Assembly (NCBI GenBank): GCA_020161775.1
Contig: JAIUOW010000021.1
Coordinates: 33,576 to 97,575, forward strand
From: Pseudomonadota bacterium
GTDB taxonomy: Bacteria; Pseudomonadota; Gammaproteobacteria; Burkholderiales; Burkholderiaceae_C
Length of the DNA: 64,000 nt
Direction: 5' to 3'
How positions within the stretch are numbered: the first letter of the stretch is position 1; every line of letters starts with the position of its first letter. Below the pieces are notes generated by a model that did no database searches, was not told the origin of the DNA, and saw nothing but the letters and a program-made list of their open reading frames with translations. Of the stretch, positions 9,974 to 24,529 are shown piece by piece. The translations under genes and the position numbers were made by a program.

Positions 9974-11347
9974 ATGCTGACCGTCGTCGCTTTCATCGTC
10001 GCGCTGGGCCTGCTGATCGCCGTCCATGAGTATGGCCACTACCGGGTGGCTGTGGCTTGCGGCGTCAAGGTGCTGCGCTTTTCGGTGGGATTCGGCAAGA
10101 CGCTGTACCGCTGGCAGCCGCAAAACCAGAGGAACGGCCAGACCACCGAGTTTGTCATCGGCATGTTTCCGCTGGGCGGCTACGTGAAGATGCTGGACGA
10201 GCGCGAGGCCCCCGTGGCCGCCAGCGAGCGCCATCTGGCCTTCAACACCCAGCCTTTGCGCTCGCGCGCTGCCATTGTGGCGGCCGGGCCCGCGGCCAAC
10301 CTGTTGCTGGCGGTTCTGCTTTATGCAATCGTCAACTGGTATGGCGTGCAGGAACCCAGGCCGGTGCTGGCCAGCCCGGTGGCGGCCTCGGTGGCCGAGG
10401 CGGCGGGCCTTCGCGGGGGGGACATCGTCCAGCGGGCCGGCTTTGCCGGCGAGGAGATGGACCCGGTCCAGTCGTTCGAACAGCTTCGCTGGCTGCTCAC
10501 GCGCGGTGCGCTGGACGGACGTGATCTTCGGATGGAGGTCGCACGCGCCCAAGGCGGTGCGACCCGCGAGGTGGTGCTGGAACTCAGCGGCCTGGAAACC
10601 CGGGACGCCGACGCGCGCCTGTTCCGCCGCATCGGCATTCTGGGGCCTTGGACGCAGCCCGTGATTGGCGACGTGATGCCCGGCGGCGCGGCCGAAAAAT
10701 CCGGCTTGCGCAAGGGAGATGTGGTCCTCACCGCAGGCGATGTACCGGTGGTGGATGGCTCCCAGCTTCGTGAGCTGATCCGTGCATCGGTGGTTGCCGG
10801 CAAGGGCCGGGCAAGCGTCTGGCGCGTGGAGCGCGAGGGACGCACGCTGGCGCTGGAAGTGACGCCTGAGGTCCGCCAGGACAATGGCGTGGTGGTTGGG
10901 CGTATTGGCGCTTACGTGGGCGCACCGCCCGAATTCGTCACGGTGCGCCATGGCCCGCTTGAAGGCTTGTGGAAGGGTGTCGTGCGGACCTGGGAGGTGT
11001 CAGCGCTGACGCTGCGCATGATGGGCAAGATGGTGATCGGCGAGGCGTCGCTCAAGAACCTCAGCGGTCCGCTCACCATCGCGGACTACGCCGGCAAATC
11101 CGCGAGCATGGGCCTGACCCAATACCTGGTGTTCCTGGCGCTGATCAGCGTCAGTCTGGGCGTGCTGAATCTGCTGCCGCTGCCGGTCCTCGATGGAGGA
11201 CACCTGATGTATTATCTTTGGGAGGGCGTGACGGGGAAGAGCGTCTCCGACGCATGGATGGAGCGGTTGCAGCGCGGTGGCGTGGCGCTGCTCATGGTCA
11301 TGATGTCAATCGCGTTGTTCAACGACGTCACCCGCCTGTTTGGTTAA
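9974..11347 (+). CDS. rseP: RIP zinc metalloprotease (site-2 protease)
   Basis: Intramembrane protease of the envelope stress pathway; cleaves anti-sigma factors such as RseA inside the inner membrane. 457 aa. The active-site HEYGH is at residues 18-22 in the first transmembrane helix, and the second zinc motif LDGGHLMYY is near the C-terminus. Two PDZ-like periplasmic regions lie between them. AAGGAG precedes the ATG. It is placed just before bamA, as in most betaproteobacteria. Confidence 0.97.
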   Translation: MLTVVAFIVALGLLIAVHEYGHYRVAVACGVKVLRFSVGFGKTLYRWQPQNQRNGQTTEFVIGMFPLGGYVKMLDEREAPVAASERHLAFNTQPLRSRAAIVAAGPAANLLLAVLLYAIVNWYGVQEPRPVLASPVAASVAEAAGLRGGDIVQRAGFAGEEMDPVQSFEQLRWLLTRGALDGRDLRMEVARAQGGATREVVLELSGLETRDADARLFRRIGILGPWTQPVIGDVMPGGAAEKSGLRKGDVVLTAGDVPVVDGSQLRELIRASVVAGKGRASVWRVEREGRTLALEVTPEVRQDNGVVVGRIGAYVGAPPEFVTVRHGPLEGLWKGVVRTWEVSALTLRMMGKMVIGEASLKNLSGPLTIADYAGKSASMGLTQYLVFLALISVSLGVLNLLPLPVLDGGHLMYYLWEGVTGKSVSDAWMERLQRGGVALLMVMMSIALFNDVTRLFG

Positions 11348-11405
11348 CCTTTTTGGCTGTCGCCGCGGTGGCTCCCGTCGGGGCCCGGCGGGTCACCCCT
11401 GATTC

Positions 11406-13703
11406 ATGAAAAAACAATTCAACGGCTTTCGCTTGCGTACCGTTTCGGCCCTGCTGGCCATGGCATTCGCAGCCAACACGGCATGGGCGGTGGATCCGTT
11501 TACGGTGCGCGACATCCGCGTTGAAGGCCTGCAGCGCGTCGAGCCCGGCACCGTGTTCGCGTCGTTGCCGTTCCGCGTGGGTGACCAGTACAGCGATGAC
11601 AAGGGTTCGGCCGCCATTCGCGCGCTGTTTGCGCTGGGCCTTTTCAAGGACGTGCGCCTGGAGGTCAACAACGACGTGCTGGTCGTGATCGTGGAAGAGC
11701 GCCCGACCGTCGCGGATGTGGACTTTGCCGGTGCCAAGGAGTTTGACAAGGATGTTCTGAAGAAGGCCCTGCGCGACATCGGCCTGACCGAAGGCCGGCC
11801 CTTTGACCAGGCGCTGGCCGATCGTGCCGAGCAGGAGCTCAAGCGCCAGTACATCAACCGCAGCCTGTACGGCGCCGAGGTCGTCACCACGGTGACGCCG
11901 ATCGAGCGTAACCGTGTGAACCTGACCTTCAGCGTGACCGAGGGTGAGCCCGCGCGCATCAAGGAAATCCGCATCGTGGGCGCGAAGGCGTTTTCCGAGT
12001 CCACGCTCAAGGGCCTGTTTGACCAGGACACCGGCGGCTGGCTCAGCTGGTACACCAAGTCCGACCGCTACGCGCGTGCCAAGCTCAATGCCGATCTGGA
12101 GACCCTGCGCTCGTACTACCTCACACGCGGCTACCTGGAGTTCCGCATTGATTCCACCCAGGTGGCCATTTCGCCCAACAAGCAGGACATCTCCATCACC
12201 GTCAATGTGACGGAAGGCGCACGCTACGTGGTCTCCAGCGTTAAGCTGGAGGGCAACTACCTCGACAAGGACGACGAATTCAAGTCTTTGGTCACCATCA
12301 AGCCCGGTGAGCCCTACAACGCCGACCAGGTGGCTGAAACCACCAAGGCCTTCACCGACTATTTTGGCAATTTCGGATTCGCGTTTGCCCAGGTCGAGGC
12401 GCGCCCGGAAGTGGACCGCGTCAATAACCGCGTGGCATTCGTGTTGCAGGCCGAGCCCTCGCGCCGGGCCTATGTGCGCCGCGTCAACATTGGCGGCAAC
12501 AACCGCACGCGCGATGAGGTGGTTCGCCGCGAATTTCGCCAGTTCGAGTCCTCCTGGTATGACGCCGAGCGCATCAAACTGTCGCGCGACCGCGTGGACC
12601 GCCTCGGATTTTTCAAGGAAGTCAACGTCGAGACGTCCGATGTGCCGGGCTCGCCCGACCAGATCGACCTGAACATCAACGTCGCTGAAAAGCCCACCGG
12701 CAGCCTGCAGCTGGGCGCCGGCTTCTCCAGTGCCGAGCGGCTGGCGCTGTCGTTCAGCATCAAGCAGGAAAACGCTTTTGGCTCGGGCAACTACCTGGGC
12801 ATTGAGGTCAACACCAGCAAGTACAACCGCACGATTGTGTTCAATACGGTGGATCCGTACTTCACACCTGACGGCATCTCGCGCACGATCGATGTGTATC
12901 ACCGGCGTTCCAAGCCTTACGAAGACCAGGGTGGCAACTACGAACTGGTGACTTCCGGCCTGGGCCTGCGTTTTGGCGTGCCGTTCAGCGAGGTCGACAC
13001 GGTTTACTTCGGCACCGGCATCGAGCGCATCACGATCAAGCCGGGCACCAATATTCCGGCCGCGTACCTGGCGTATGCGAACGAGTTCGGCTACACGAGC
13101 CATTCGATCCCCCTGACCCTGGGCTGGTCGCGTGACGACCGCGACAGCACGCTGGTGCCCAACAGCGGCCGTTATCAGCGCCTGGCCTCCGAGTGGGGCG
13201 TGGGTGGCGACGCTCGCTACTTGCGGGCCAACTACCAGTACCAGCAGTACATCCCGTTGAACAAGCAGTTCACCTTTGCTTTCAACGGTGAAGCAGGGTG
13301 GGGCAAGGGCCAGGGCGGGCGGCCGTTCCCGGTGTTCAAGAACTTCTATTCCGGTGGCCTGGGTTCCGTGCGTGGTTTTGAGCAGGGCACCCTCGGTCCG
13401 CGCGACGTGACCGGATCTAGCATCGGCGGCCCCAAGAAAGTGACTCTGAACGCCGAAATCATTGCGCCGTTCCCCGGCGCCGGCAATGACCGCACGCTGC
13501 GCATGTTCGGATTTTTTGACGCCGGCAACGTGTTTGGCGAAACCGAAAAGCTTGATTTTGGTCAACTCCGGGCTTCGGTGGGGATTGGCCTGAGCTGGAT
13601 TTCTCCCATTGGGCCGCTGCGCCTGGCGGTGGCCAACCCCGTTCGCAAGTTCGCTGGCGATAGAATCCAGAAATTGCAATTCCAGATTGGAACGTCTTTC
13701 TAA
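11406..13703 (+). CDS. bamA: Outer membrane protein assembly factor BamA
   Basis: Core of the BAM machine that inserts beta-barrel proteins into the outer membrane. 765 aa. A signal peptide ends at about residue 28 (NTAWA-VDPF). POTRA domains fill roughly residues 29-430 (the first starts FTVRDIRVEGLQRVEPGTVF), followed by the surface-antigen barrel. The chain ends in phenylalanine (QIGTSF), the usual outer-membrane terminal residue. Its TAA stop shares a base with the skp start. Confidence 0.98.
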   Translation: MKKQFNGFRLRTVSALLAMAFAANTAWAVDPFTVRDIRVEGLQRVEPGTVFASLPFRVGDQYSDDKGSAAIRALFALGLFKDVRLEVNNDVLVVIVEERPTVADVDFAGAKEFDKDVLKKALRDIGLTEGRPFDQALADRAEQELKRQYINRSLYGAEVVTTVTPIERNRVNLTFSVTEGEPARIKEIRIVGAKAFSESTLKGLFDQDTGGWLSWYTKSDRYARAKLNADLETLRSYYLTRGYLEFRIDSTQVAISPNKQDISITVNVTEGARYVVSSVKLEGNYLDKDDEFKSLVTIKPGEPYNADQVAETTKAFTDYFGNFGFAFAQVEARPEVDRVNNRVAFVLQAEPSRRAYVRRVNIGGNNRTRDEVVRREFRQFESSWYDAERIKLSRDRVDRLGFFKEVNVETSDVPGSPDQIDLNINVAEKPTGSLQLGAGFSSAERLALSFSIKQENAFGSGNYLGIEVNTSKYNRTIVFNTVDPYFTPDGISRTIDVYHRRSKPYEDQGGNYELVTSGLGLRFGVPFSEVDTVYFGTGIERITIKPGTNIPAAYLAYANEFGYTSHSIPLTLGWSRDDRDSTLVPNSGRYQRLASEWGVGGDARYLRANYQYQQYIPLNKQFTFAFNGEAGWGKGQGGRPFPVFKNFYSGGLGSVRGFEQGTLGPRDVTGSSIGGPKKVTLNAEIIAPFPGAGNDRTLRMFGFFDAGNVFGETEKLDFGQLRASVGIGLSWISPIGPLRLAVANPVRKFAGDRIQKLQFQIGTSF

Positions 13704-14218
13704 TGAAGTATTTTTCCCGTCAATGCTGGCTGGGCGTCGTGCTGGGACTGCTGTCCCTGGCCAGTACCGCCCAGGCCGAAGACTTCCGCGTGGGGTTTGT
13801 CAACACCGACCGGATCTTCCGCGAAGCCACCACGGCCAAGGCCGCGCAAACCAAGCTCGAGCAGGAGTTCTCGCGCCGCGAGAAAGAACTGAACGACCTG
13901 GGCAACAACCTCAAGACAGCGTCCGAGAAATTCGAACGCGAAGCACCCACGCTGCCTGAAAGCCAGCGCGTGGCGCGCCAGAAGCAGCTGGTGGACCAGG
14001 ACCGTGAATTCCAGCGCAAGCGCCGCGAGTTCCAGGAGGACCTGAACGCCCGCAAGAGCGAAGAACTGCAGCAGGTGCTTGAGCGCGCCAACCGCGTGGT
14101 CAAGCAGGTGGCCGAGGCCGAGAAGTACGACCTGGTCCTGCAGGAGGCGGTGTACATCAATCCCAAGCACGACATCACCGACAAGGTGATCAAGGCGCTG
14201 AACGGCGGCGCCAAGTAA
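13703..14218 (+). CDS. skp: Periplasmic chaperone Skp/OmpH
   Basis: Holds unfolded outer-membrane proteins on their way to BamA. 171 aa. The signal peptide ends about residue 25 (STAQA-EDFR), followed by VGFVNTDRIF and a long, charged, helical coiled-coil segment (about 45-130) typical of the jellyfish-shaped trimer. The start codon overlaps the bamA stop, so the two are translationally coupled. Confidence 0.95.
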   Translation: MKYFSRQCWLGVVLGLLSLASTAQAEDFRVGFVNTDRIFREATTAKAAQTKLEQEFSRREKELNDLGNNLKTASEKFEREAPTLPESQRVARQKQLVDQDREFQRKRREFQEDLNARKSEELQQVLERANRVVKQVAEAEKYDLVLQEAVYINPKHDITDKVIKALNGGAK

Positions 14219-14239
14219 GCCGTGCCGGGCTGACCAGGT

Positions 14240-15214
14240 GTGTCGCTTCGTTTAGCCACCATTGTCGAGACGCTGGGCGGCGAACTGCACGGCGACCCGG
14301 CAACGCTGATCGAACGCCTGGCCCCGCTGGAGTCTGCCGATGCGTCGGCGCTGAGCTTTCTCAGCAACCCCCGTTACCAGAAGCAGCTGGCCGCCTCGCA
14401 GGCGGCCTGCGTCATTGTGGGGGCTGCCCTGCGTGACGCTGCAACAGCGCGCGGCGCCTGCATCGTTACGGACGACCCTTACCTTTACTTTGCCCGCGCG
14501 ACCCGGCTATGGAAGGCGCGTCATGCGCCGGCCGCAACCGTGGGCATCCACCCCAGCGCGGTGGTGGACCCGGATGCGCAGGTGCACGCCACGGCCTGGA
14601 TCGGCCCGCTGTGTGTGGTGGAGCGGGGCGCGCGCATCGGCGCTGGCACCGTGCTGAAGTCACGCGTGACGGTCTCTGAGGACTGCACCATTGGCGAACG
14701 CTGCATCGTCCACGCAGGTGCCGTGATCGGCGCCGATGGCTTTGGCTTCGCGCCTCATCAGGGCGCCTGGGAAAAGATCGAACAACTGGGCGCCGTGGTG
14801 ATCGGCAATGACGTGGAAATTGGCGCCAACACCTGTATTGACCGTGGCGCGCTGCAGGACACCATGATCGAAGACGGTGTGAAGCTGGACAACCTCGTGC
14901 AGATCGGCCATAACGTGCGTGTGGGGCGTCATACGGCCATGGCCGGTTGCGTGGGCGTTGCGGGCAGCGCCACCATCGGTGCGCACTGCACCGTGGGCGG
15001 TGGCGCCATCGTGTTGGGGCATCTGACGCTGGCAGACCATGTCCACATTTCGGCCGCCACGGTGGTCACGCGTTCCATCAGCAAGCCCGGCCACTACACC
15101 GGCGTGTTTCCCATCGACGACAATGCGCACTGGGAAAAAAACGCCGCCACCCTCAAGCAGCTGTACCTGCTTCGTGAACGGGTCAAGGCAATCGAGAAGA
15201 CAACAAAATCATGA
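14240..15214 (+). CDS. lpxD: UDP-3-O-(3-hydroxyacyl)glucosamine N-acyltransferase
   Basis: Third step of lipid A synthesis: adds the second hydroxyacyl chain from acyl-ACP. 324 aa. The N-terminal uridine-binding domain (to about residue 100) is followed by a left-handed beta-helix of hexapeptide repeats and a C-terminal helix. The likely catalytic base is His224 in QIGHNV. The start codon is GTG at 14240; no better ATG is near the conserved N-terminus. The stop overlaps fabZ by 4 bp. Confidence 0.97.
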   Translation: MSLRLATIVETLGGELHGDPATLIERLAPLESADASALSFLSNPRYQKQLAASQAACVIVGAALRDAATARGACIVTDDPYLYFARATRLWKARHAPAATVGIHPSAVVDPDAQVHATAWIGPLCVVERGARIGAGTVLKSRVTVSEDCTIGERCIVHAGAVIGADGFGFAPHQGAWEKIEQLGAVVIGNDVEIGANTCIDRGALQDTMIEDGVKLDNLVQIGHNVRVGRHTAMAGCVGVAGSATIGAHCTVGGGAIVLGHLTLADHVHISAATVVTRSISKPGHYTGVFPIDDNAHWEKNAATLKQLYLLRERVKAIEKTTKS

Positions 15215-15651
15215 TGGACATCCACCAGATCCTCAAACAACTGCCGCACCGCTACCCCATCCTGCTGGTGGACCGTGTGCTGGAGCTTGAAAAAGGCAAG
15301 CGCATCAAGGCGCTCAAGAACGTGACCATCAACGAGCCCTTTTTCATGGGCCACTTTCCGCACCGCCCGGTCATGCCCGGGGTCCTGATGCTGGAGGCCA
15401 TGGCGCAGGCCGCCGCGCTGCTGGCCTTTGACACGGTGGGCGTGACACCGGACGACAAGACGGTTTACTACTTCGCAGGCATTGACGGCGCGCGCTTCAA
15501 GCGGCCGGTGGAGCCGGGTGACCAGCTCGTCATGGATGTATCCCTGGACCGCATGAAAGCCGGCATCTTCAAGTTCAAGGGCGTCACCCGGGTGGGTGAG
15601 GACATCGCCTGCGAGGCCGAGCTCATGTGCACCATGCGCAGCATTGCCTAG
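15211..15651 (+). CDS. fabZ: (3R)-hydroxyacyl-ACP dehydratase
   Basis: Dehydrates 3-hydroxyacyl-ACP in fatty acid elongation and so competes with LpxA/LpxD for hydroxyacyl-ACP. 146-aa hot-dog-fold protein with the catalytic [10 protein letters not shown] motif (His48) and Glu62 on the central helix (MLEAMAQ). Two tandem ATGs (15211 and 15214) are possible starts; the first overlaps the lpxD stop. Confidence 0.97.
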   Translation: MMDIHQILKQLPHRYPILLVDRVLELEKGKRIKALKNVTINEPFFMGHFPHRPVMPGVLMLEAMAQAAALLAFDTVGVTPDDKTVYYFAGIDGARFKRPVEPGDQLVMDVSLDRMKAGIFKFKGVTRVGEDIACEAELMCTMRSIA

Positions 15652-15655
15652 GGAC

Positions 15656-16450
15656 ATGGGCCTCATCCATCCCACAGCCCTGGTGGACCCGGGCGCCGAA
15701 CTCGACAGCTCGGTCAGCGTGGGGCCGTACACCGTGATCGGTCCGCATGTGAAGGTCGCGGCCGGCACGACCATTGGCGCGCATTGCGTGATCGAGGGCC
15801 ATACGACCATTGGCCGCGACAACCGCATCTTCCAGTTCAATTCGCTGGGCGCGATTCCTCAGGACAAGAAATACGCGGGCGAGCCTTGCGAACTCATCAT
15901 TGGCGAGCGCAACACCATCCGGGAGTTCTGCACCTTCAACATCGGTTCGCCCGGCGGCGGGGCCGTCACGCGCGTGGGCAATGACAACTGGATCATGGCG
16001 TACGTGCACCTGGCGCACGACTGCATCGTGGGCAACCACACCATTTTTGCCAACAACACCCAGCTGGCCGGCCATGTGGAGGTAGGGGACTGGGTGATCC
16101 TGGGTGGGTTCACCGTGGCTCACCAGTTCATCCGCATCGGCGCGCATGGCATGACGGCCATGTGCTCGCTGCTGTTTGCCGACCAGCCGCCATTCGTGAT
16201 GAGCCAGGGGCAGCCGGCCCAGGCGCGTTCCATGAACTACGAAGGGCTGCGCCGGCGCGGCTTCTCCGCGCCGCGTATCGCCGCCGTCAAGGCCATGCAC
16301 AAGGCGCTGTACCGCGATGGCCTGACGCTGGATCAGGCGCAGGAACGCATCGCCGCCCTGGCTGATGCAACACCTGAGGCCCAGCCCGACATCCGCATGA
16401 TGTTGGACTTCCTTGGCAAAACATCGCCGCAGCGCGGCATCGTCCGATAG
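15656..16450 (+). CDS. lpxA: UDP-N-acetylglucosamine acyltransferase
   Basis: First enzyme of lipid A synthesis, cytoplasmic, transfers a 3-hydroxyacyl chain to UDP-GlcNAc. 264 aa. An N-terminal hexapeptide-repeat beta helix starts [14 protein letters not shown], with the catalytic His121 in VHLAHDC, and a C-terminal helical domain follows. The start is at 15656, 4 bp after the fabZ stop; the longer open frame from 15596 lies inside fabZ. Confidence 0.97.
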   Translation: MGLIHPTALVDPGAELDSSVSVGPYTVIGPHVKVAAGTTIGAHCVIEGHTTIGRDNRIFQFNSLGAIPQDKKYAGEPCELIIGERNTIREFCTFNIGSPGGGAVTRVGNDNWIMAYVHLAHDCIVGNHTIFANNTQLAGHVEVGDWVILGGFTVAHQFIRIGAHGMTAMCSLLFADQPPFVMSQGQPAQARSMNYEGLRRRGFSAPRIAAVKAMHKALYRDGLTLDQAQERIAALADATPEAQPDIRMMLDFLGKTSPQRGIVR

Positions 16451-16453
16451 ACC

Positions 16454-17590
16454 ATGAGCCCAACGGTGCGCATGGTCGCTGGCGAGGCCTCCGGCGACCT
16501 GCTCGCCGGCCTGCTGATGGACGGCATGCGCCGGCGCTGGCCCGCGCTGGACGCCGCAGGCATCGGCGGCCCGCAGATGGCCCGGCGTGGCTTCCAGGCC
16601 TGGTGGCCGCATGACAAGCTGGCGGTGCGCGGTTATGTGGAGGTGCTTCGCCACTACCGTGAGATCGTCGGCATCCGCAACCAGCTGCGCGAGCGCCTGC
16701 TGCTGGAGCGGCCTGGCGTGTTCATTGGCGTAGACGCTCCCGATTTCAACCTCGACCTGGAAGCCGCCCTGAAAGCGCAGGGCATCCGCACCGTGCATTT
16801 CGTATGCCCGTCCATCTGGGCATGGCGCGCCGACCGCGTGGAGAAGATCCGCCGCAGCGTGGACCACGTGCTGTGCATCTTTCCGTTCGAGCCCGCGCTG
16901 CTCGCGCGCCATGGCATTGCGGCCACCTATGTGGGGCATCCGCTGGCGGATGTGATTCCCATGGTGCCCGACAAGGTTGCCGCCAGGCGCCAGCTGGGCC
17001 TGCAGGACACGGACACGGTGGTGGCCATCCTGCCGGGCAGCCGCAGCTCTGAAGTGCAGTATCTGGCGCGGCGGTTCCTGCAGGCGGCGCGGCTGATCCA
17101 GGCGGCGCGGCCAGGCGCGCGCTTTGTGTTGCCCGCGGTGGGCGCGCTGCGCGCCGTAATTGAGGAAGCCGCCCGGGGCGCCGGCTTGGGCGACAGCCTG
17201 CAGATCGTCACCGGCCAGTCGCATACCGTGCTGGCTGCCTGCGACGTGACGCTGATTGCCAGCGGCACGGCCACGCTGGAGGCGGCGCTGTTCAAGCGCC
17301 CCATGGTCATTGCCTACAACATGAACTGGCTGTCGTGGCAGATCATGCGGCGCAAGAAGCTGCAGCCTTGGGTGGGTCTGCCCAACATCCTGTGCGGCGA
17401 TTTCGTGGTGCCCGAGCTGCTCCAGGGGGCCGCCACGCCGCAGGCCATGGCACACGCCGTCTTGGCCTGGCTGGACGCTCCTGAGAGAATCATCCAGTTG
17501 CAGCGGCGCTTCACGGCGCTGCACCATGAACTGCAACGCGACACCGCAACACTGGCAACCGATGCGATCCAGAAAGTTTTTGAAAGCTGA
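16454..17590 (+). CDS. lpxB: Lipid-A-disaccharide synthase
   Basis: Joins UDP-2,3-diacylglucosamine and lipid X to the tetraacyl disaccharide 1-phosphate at the inner membrane (GT19). 378 aa. It starts [19 protein letters not shown], the conserved N-terminus, and has the [12 protein letters not shown] loop and [13 protein letters not shown] motif of the family. It begins 3 bp after lpxA and runs into rnhB. Confidence 0.97.
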   Translation: MSPTVRMVAGEASGDLLAGLLMDGMRRRWPALDAAGIGGPQMARRGFQAWWPHDKLAVRGYVEVLRHYREIVGIRNQLRERLLLERPGVFIGVDAPDFNLDLEAALKAQGIRTVHFVCPSIWAWRADRVEKIRRSVDHVLCIFPFEPALLARHGIAATYVGHPLADVIPMVPDKVAARRQLGLQDTDTVVAILPGSRSSEVQYLARRFLQAARLIQAARPGARFVLPAVGALRAVIEEAARGAGLGDSLQIVTGQSHTVLAACDVTLIASGTATLEAALFKRPMVIAYNMNWLSWQIMRRKKLQPWVGLPNILCGDFVVPELLQGAATPQAMAHAVLAWLDAPERIIQLQRRFTALHHELQRDTATLATDAIQKVFES

Positions 17591-18179
17591 ACAGGCGGCG
17601 CTGGCTTGGGACATGCCAGGCCTGGTCGCTGGCGTGGACGAAGCCGGGCGGGGGCCGCTGGCGGGGCCGGTGGTGGCCGCGGCGGTCATCCTGGACGACC
17701 TGAACCCGGTGCGCGGCCTGGCGGACTCCAAGACGCTGACCGCGCTGCGCCGCGAAAAGCTGTACGACGAAATCCGCGCCAAGGCCCTGTGCTGCTCCAT
17801 TGGCGAGGCCAGTGTCGATGAAATCGACACCTTGAACATCCTGGAGGCCACCATGCTGGCGATGCGCCGGGCGGTGGACGGTCTGCGCCTGAAACCCGTC
17901 AAGGTGCTGGTGGACGGCAACAGGCTGCCGCGCCTGGATGTGCTGGCCGAAGCCATCGTCAAGGGCGATGCCAAGGTTCAGGCCATTTCAGCTGCCTCCA
18001 TTCTGGCCAAGGTGCACCGCGACCGCTGGTGCATTGAATTCCACCAGCAGTACCCGCAGTACGGGTTTGACGGCCACAAGGGCTACGGAACCGCAGAGCA
18101 CATGGCGGCGTTGCGCGCGCATGGCGCCTGCCCGCAGCACCGCAAATCGTTCGCGCCTGTCGCGCAGGTGCTGAGATGA
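17562..18179 (+). CDS. rnhB: Ribonuclease HII
   Basis: Removes ribonucleotides and RNA primers from DNA. The 205-aa form starts at ATG 17562, overlapping lpxB by 29 bp; an earlier ATG at 17526 would add 12 residues. The active site is visible as [12 protein letters not shown] (Asp26, Glu27) and VLVDGNRLP, with [13 protein letters not shown] and the C-terminal [15 protein letters not shown] motif. The conserved neighbour of lpxB. Confidence 0.95.
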   Translation: MRSRKFLKAEQAALAWDMPGLVAGVDEAGRGPLAGPVVAAAVILDDLNPVRGLADSKTLTALRREKLYDEIRAKALCCSIGEASVDEIDTLNILEATMLAMRRAVDGLRLKPVKVLVDGNRLPRLDVLAEAIVKGDAKVQAISAASILAKVHRDRWCIEFHQQYPQYGFDGHKGYGTAEHMAALRAHGACPQHRKSFAPVAQVLR

Positions 18180-18961
18180 CCCCTGACGCGGCGACGCACA
18201 TCACCTCGCGGGACAACGCCCTGCTCAAGGACCTGCGGCGGCTGACGCAGGATGCCACTGCCTACCGCAAGCAGGGCAGGGTGTGGTTGGAGGGCGACCA
18301 TCTGTGCCGCGCCGCGCTGGCACGCGGCCTGCGGCCAGCGCAGGCCCTGTTTTGCGAATCCGTCTGGGCGTCCGCCCGCACGGAATATGCGCAGCACGCG
18401 GTCAAGAGCATCGTGGTGGCGGATGCGCTGTGGGCCGGCATCAGCGCGCTCGAATCCCCCGCCCGCATGGGTTTTGTGCTGGACCTGCCGGCACCTGCCG
18501 CGCTGGAGCCGTTGGCGGCCACCGTGATCCTGGACCGCGTGCAGGACGCCGGCAATGTGGGCTCCATCCTGCGCAGCGCGGCGGCGTTTGGCTTCCGGCA
18601 GGTGATCGCGCTCAAGGGGACGGCCGCGCTGTGGAGCCCCAAAGTGCTGCGCGCCGGCATGGGCGCGCACTTTGGCCTGCGGCTGATCGAGGGCGCGGAC
18701 CCCGCGGCGCTGGATGCGCTCGCCGTACCAGTCATCGTCACCAGCTCCCACCATGGCGAGCTGGTGCAAAAGCAGCCGCTGCCCTGGCCGTGCGCCTGGG
18801 CGCTGGGCCATGAAGGGCAGGGCGTGGGCGAGGCGGTGGCGTCAAAGGCCAGCATGGCCGTGCGCATCGGCCAGCCGGGCGGGGAAGAATCGCTCAACGT
18901 GGCCGCCGCAGCCGCCATCTGCCTGCACGCCAGCGCGATCGGCCAGGCTAATGCCCCATGA
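18176..18961 (+). CDS. TrmH/SpoU family RNA 2'-O-methyltransferase
   Basis: 261-aa SAM-dependent 2'-O-ribose methyltransferase with an N-terminal substrate-binding domain (about 1-95) and a SPOUT catalytic domain. The three SpoU motifs are visible: [29 protein letters not shown] and the knot motif [14 protein letters not shown]. The start overlaps the rnhB stop by 4 bp. Which rRNA or tRNA nucleotide is modified cannot be told; RlmB-like or TsnR-like are both possible. Confidence 0.88.
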   Translation: MTPDAATHITSRDNALLKDLRRLTQDATAYRKQGRVWLEGDHLCRAALARGLRPAQALFCESVWASARTEYAQHAVKSIVVADALWAGISALESPARMGFVLDLPAPAALEPLAATVILDRVQDAGNVGSILRSAAAFGFRQVIALKGTAALWSPKVLRAGMGAHFGLRLIEGADPAALDALAVPVIVTSSHHGELVQKQPLPWPCAWALGHEGQGVGEAVASKASMAVRIGQPGGEESLNVAAAAAICLHASAIGQANAP

Positions 18962-19010
18962 GAGCAGGGTTCATGCGCGCGCTGCATGAAGACCCGGCGG
19001 GGCACGCGGC

Positions 19011-19160
19011 TATAATCAAGGGCTTTCCCGCAAACCCCCGTACGCCTAGCGCATTCAAGCCTTTTCCCTGAGTAAACACAATCAAAAGCAAGCTTTTGGG
19101 TCGCCACGAGCAAAGTTTTTGAGCGCGTTTGGGCGTACCCGTAACCATCCGGAGAACCCA
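19011..19160 (+). promoter_or_regulatory. carAB promoter and structured leader
   Basis: A consensus -10 TATAAT sits at 19011-19016; no clear -35 is seen. The leader of about 140 nt could close by long-range pairing: GTACGCC (19040-19046) is exactly complementary to GGCGTAC (19132-19138), with a further GCGC/GCGC pair inside and an AAAAGC/GCTTTT hairpin at about 19084-19097. The GGAG site (19151-19154) lies just outside the closing stem. No T-run follows, so this is not a simple terminator. A regulatory role is inference. Confidence 0.5.
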
Positions 19161-23546
<4,386 letters not shown>

Positions 23547-23555
23547 CCCGCCTTC

Positions 23556-23619
23556 TATAATCCATCCCATGCACCGCCGGCCGGCAACGTCCGGCGGTTT
23601 CTATTTGCCGGAGAGACAA
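23556..23619 (+). promoter_or_regulatory. greA promoter with leader hairpin
   Basis: TATAAT at 23556-23561, ten bases after the carB stop. CCGCCGG (23574-23580) pairs with CCGGCGG (23591-23597), followed by TTT and a mixed T-rich run. The hairpin lies between the -10 and the greA start, so it may be a weak carB terminator, a greA attenuator, or both. Enterobacterial greA is known to have a leader terminator that yields short RNAs; similarity here is positional only. Confidence 0.45.
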
Positions 23620-24096
23620 ATGGTCACCATCCCCATCACCAAACGCGGCGCCGAGAAGCTCAAGGCGGAGCTGCACGAGTTGAAGACCGTGCAGCGTCCC
23701 TGGGTCATCAACGCCATTGCCGAAGCCCGCGCCCAGGGTGACCTGAGCGAAAACGCCGAATACGAGGCCGCCAAGGACCGCCAGGGCTTCATTGAAGGCC
23801 GCATCCAGGAAGTCGAAGGCAAGCTGTCCGCCGCCCAGATCATTGACCCGGCGCAGGTGGACGCCGGCGGCAAGGTGGTGTTTGGCGCCACCGTCGAGCT
23901 CGAAGAGGAAAGCACCGGCGACAAGGTGCGCTACCAGATCGTTGGCGAGGACGAAGCCGACCTCAAGCTCGGCCTGATCAACATCTCCAGCCCCATCGCC
24001 CGCGCACTCATTGGCAAGGAAGAGGGCGACACTGCCGAGGTGCAGGCACCCGGTGGTGTCAAGCGCTACGAGATCGTCGCCGTCCACTACATCTGA
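23620..24096 (+). CDS. greA: Transcription elongation factor GreA
   Basis: Rescues backtracked RNA polymerase by stimulating transcript cleavage. 158 aa. The N-terminal coiled coil carries the acidic tip motif [20 protein letters not shown], and a C-terminal FKBP-like domain ends in the [17 protein letters not shown] segment. The start at 23620 has GGAGAG upstream; the longer frame from 23506 overlaps carB and its hairpin leader. The carAB-greA order is common in betaproteobacteria. Confidence 0.97.
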   Translation: MVTIPITKRGAEKLKAELHELKTVQRPWVINAIAEARAQGDLSENAEYEAAKDRQGFIEGRIQEVEGKLSAAQIIDPAQVDAGGKVVFGATVELEEESTGDKVRYQIVGEDEADLKLGLINISSPIARALIGKEEGDTAEVQAPGGVKRYEIVAVHYI

Positions 24097-24110
24097 CACG
24101 CCCCGCCACC

Positions 24111-24521
24111 ATGCGTGACCGTCTGCCCGTGATGTTCGCGGCCCTGTGGTGGGGCAGCCTGACGGCGGTGGGGTTCGTGGTGGTACCCCAGCTGTTTGCC
24201 CATTTGCCCACGCCAGCCATGGCAGGCGCGATGGCGGCCCGGCTTTTCACGGCCCAAACCTGGGTGTCCGTGGCCTGTGGCGTGTTGCTGCTGCTGGCGT
24301 CGCGCGAGCGGGGCGGGGGCGGCACTGCGGCCTGGGCCAAAACGGCCACGCCGTTCATCGTGGCTGGCCTGCTGCTGGCCTTGCTGGTGGAGTTTGCGGT
24401 GGCTCCGCGCATCGTGGCGCGCGAGAACCTGAAGCTCTGGCATGGCGTGGGCAGCGCCATGTACCTGCTGCAGTGGCTGTGCGCGGGTGCGGCGCTATGG
24501 AAGGCTAGCCGTTCGGCCTGA
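24111..24521 (+). CDS. DUF4149-type small membrane protein
   Basis: 136 aa with four predicted transmembrane helices (about 8-30, 48-66, 82-103, 113-132). The N-terminal pattern FAALWWGSLTAVGFVVVPQLF and the mid GRL/AARLF-type motif resemble the DUF4149 (TMEM205-like) family commonly found next to yhbY and greA in betaproteobacteria. Function unknown. It follows greA by 14 bp and converges on yhbY. Confidence 0.75.
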   Translation: MRDRLPVMFAALWWGSLTAVGFVVVPQLFAHLPTPAMAGAMAARLFTAQTWVSVACGVLLLLASRERGGGGTAAWAKTATPFIVAGLLLALLVEFAVAPRIVARENLKLWHGVGSAMYLLQWLCAGAALWKASRSA

Positions 24522-24529
24522 GAACGGAT

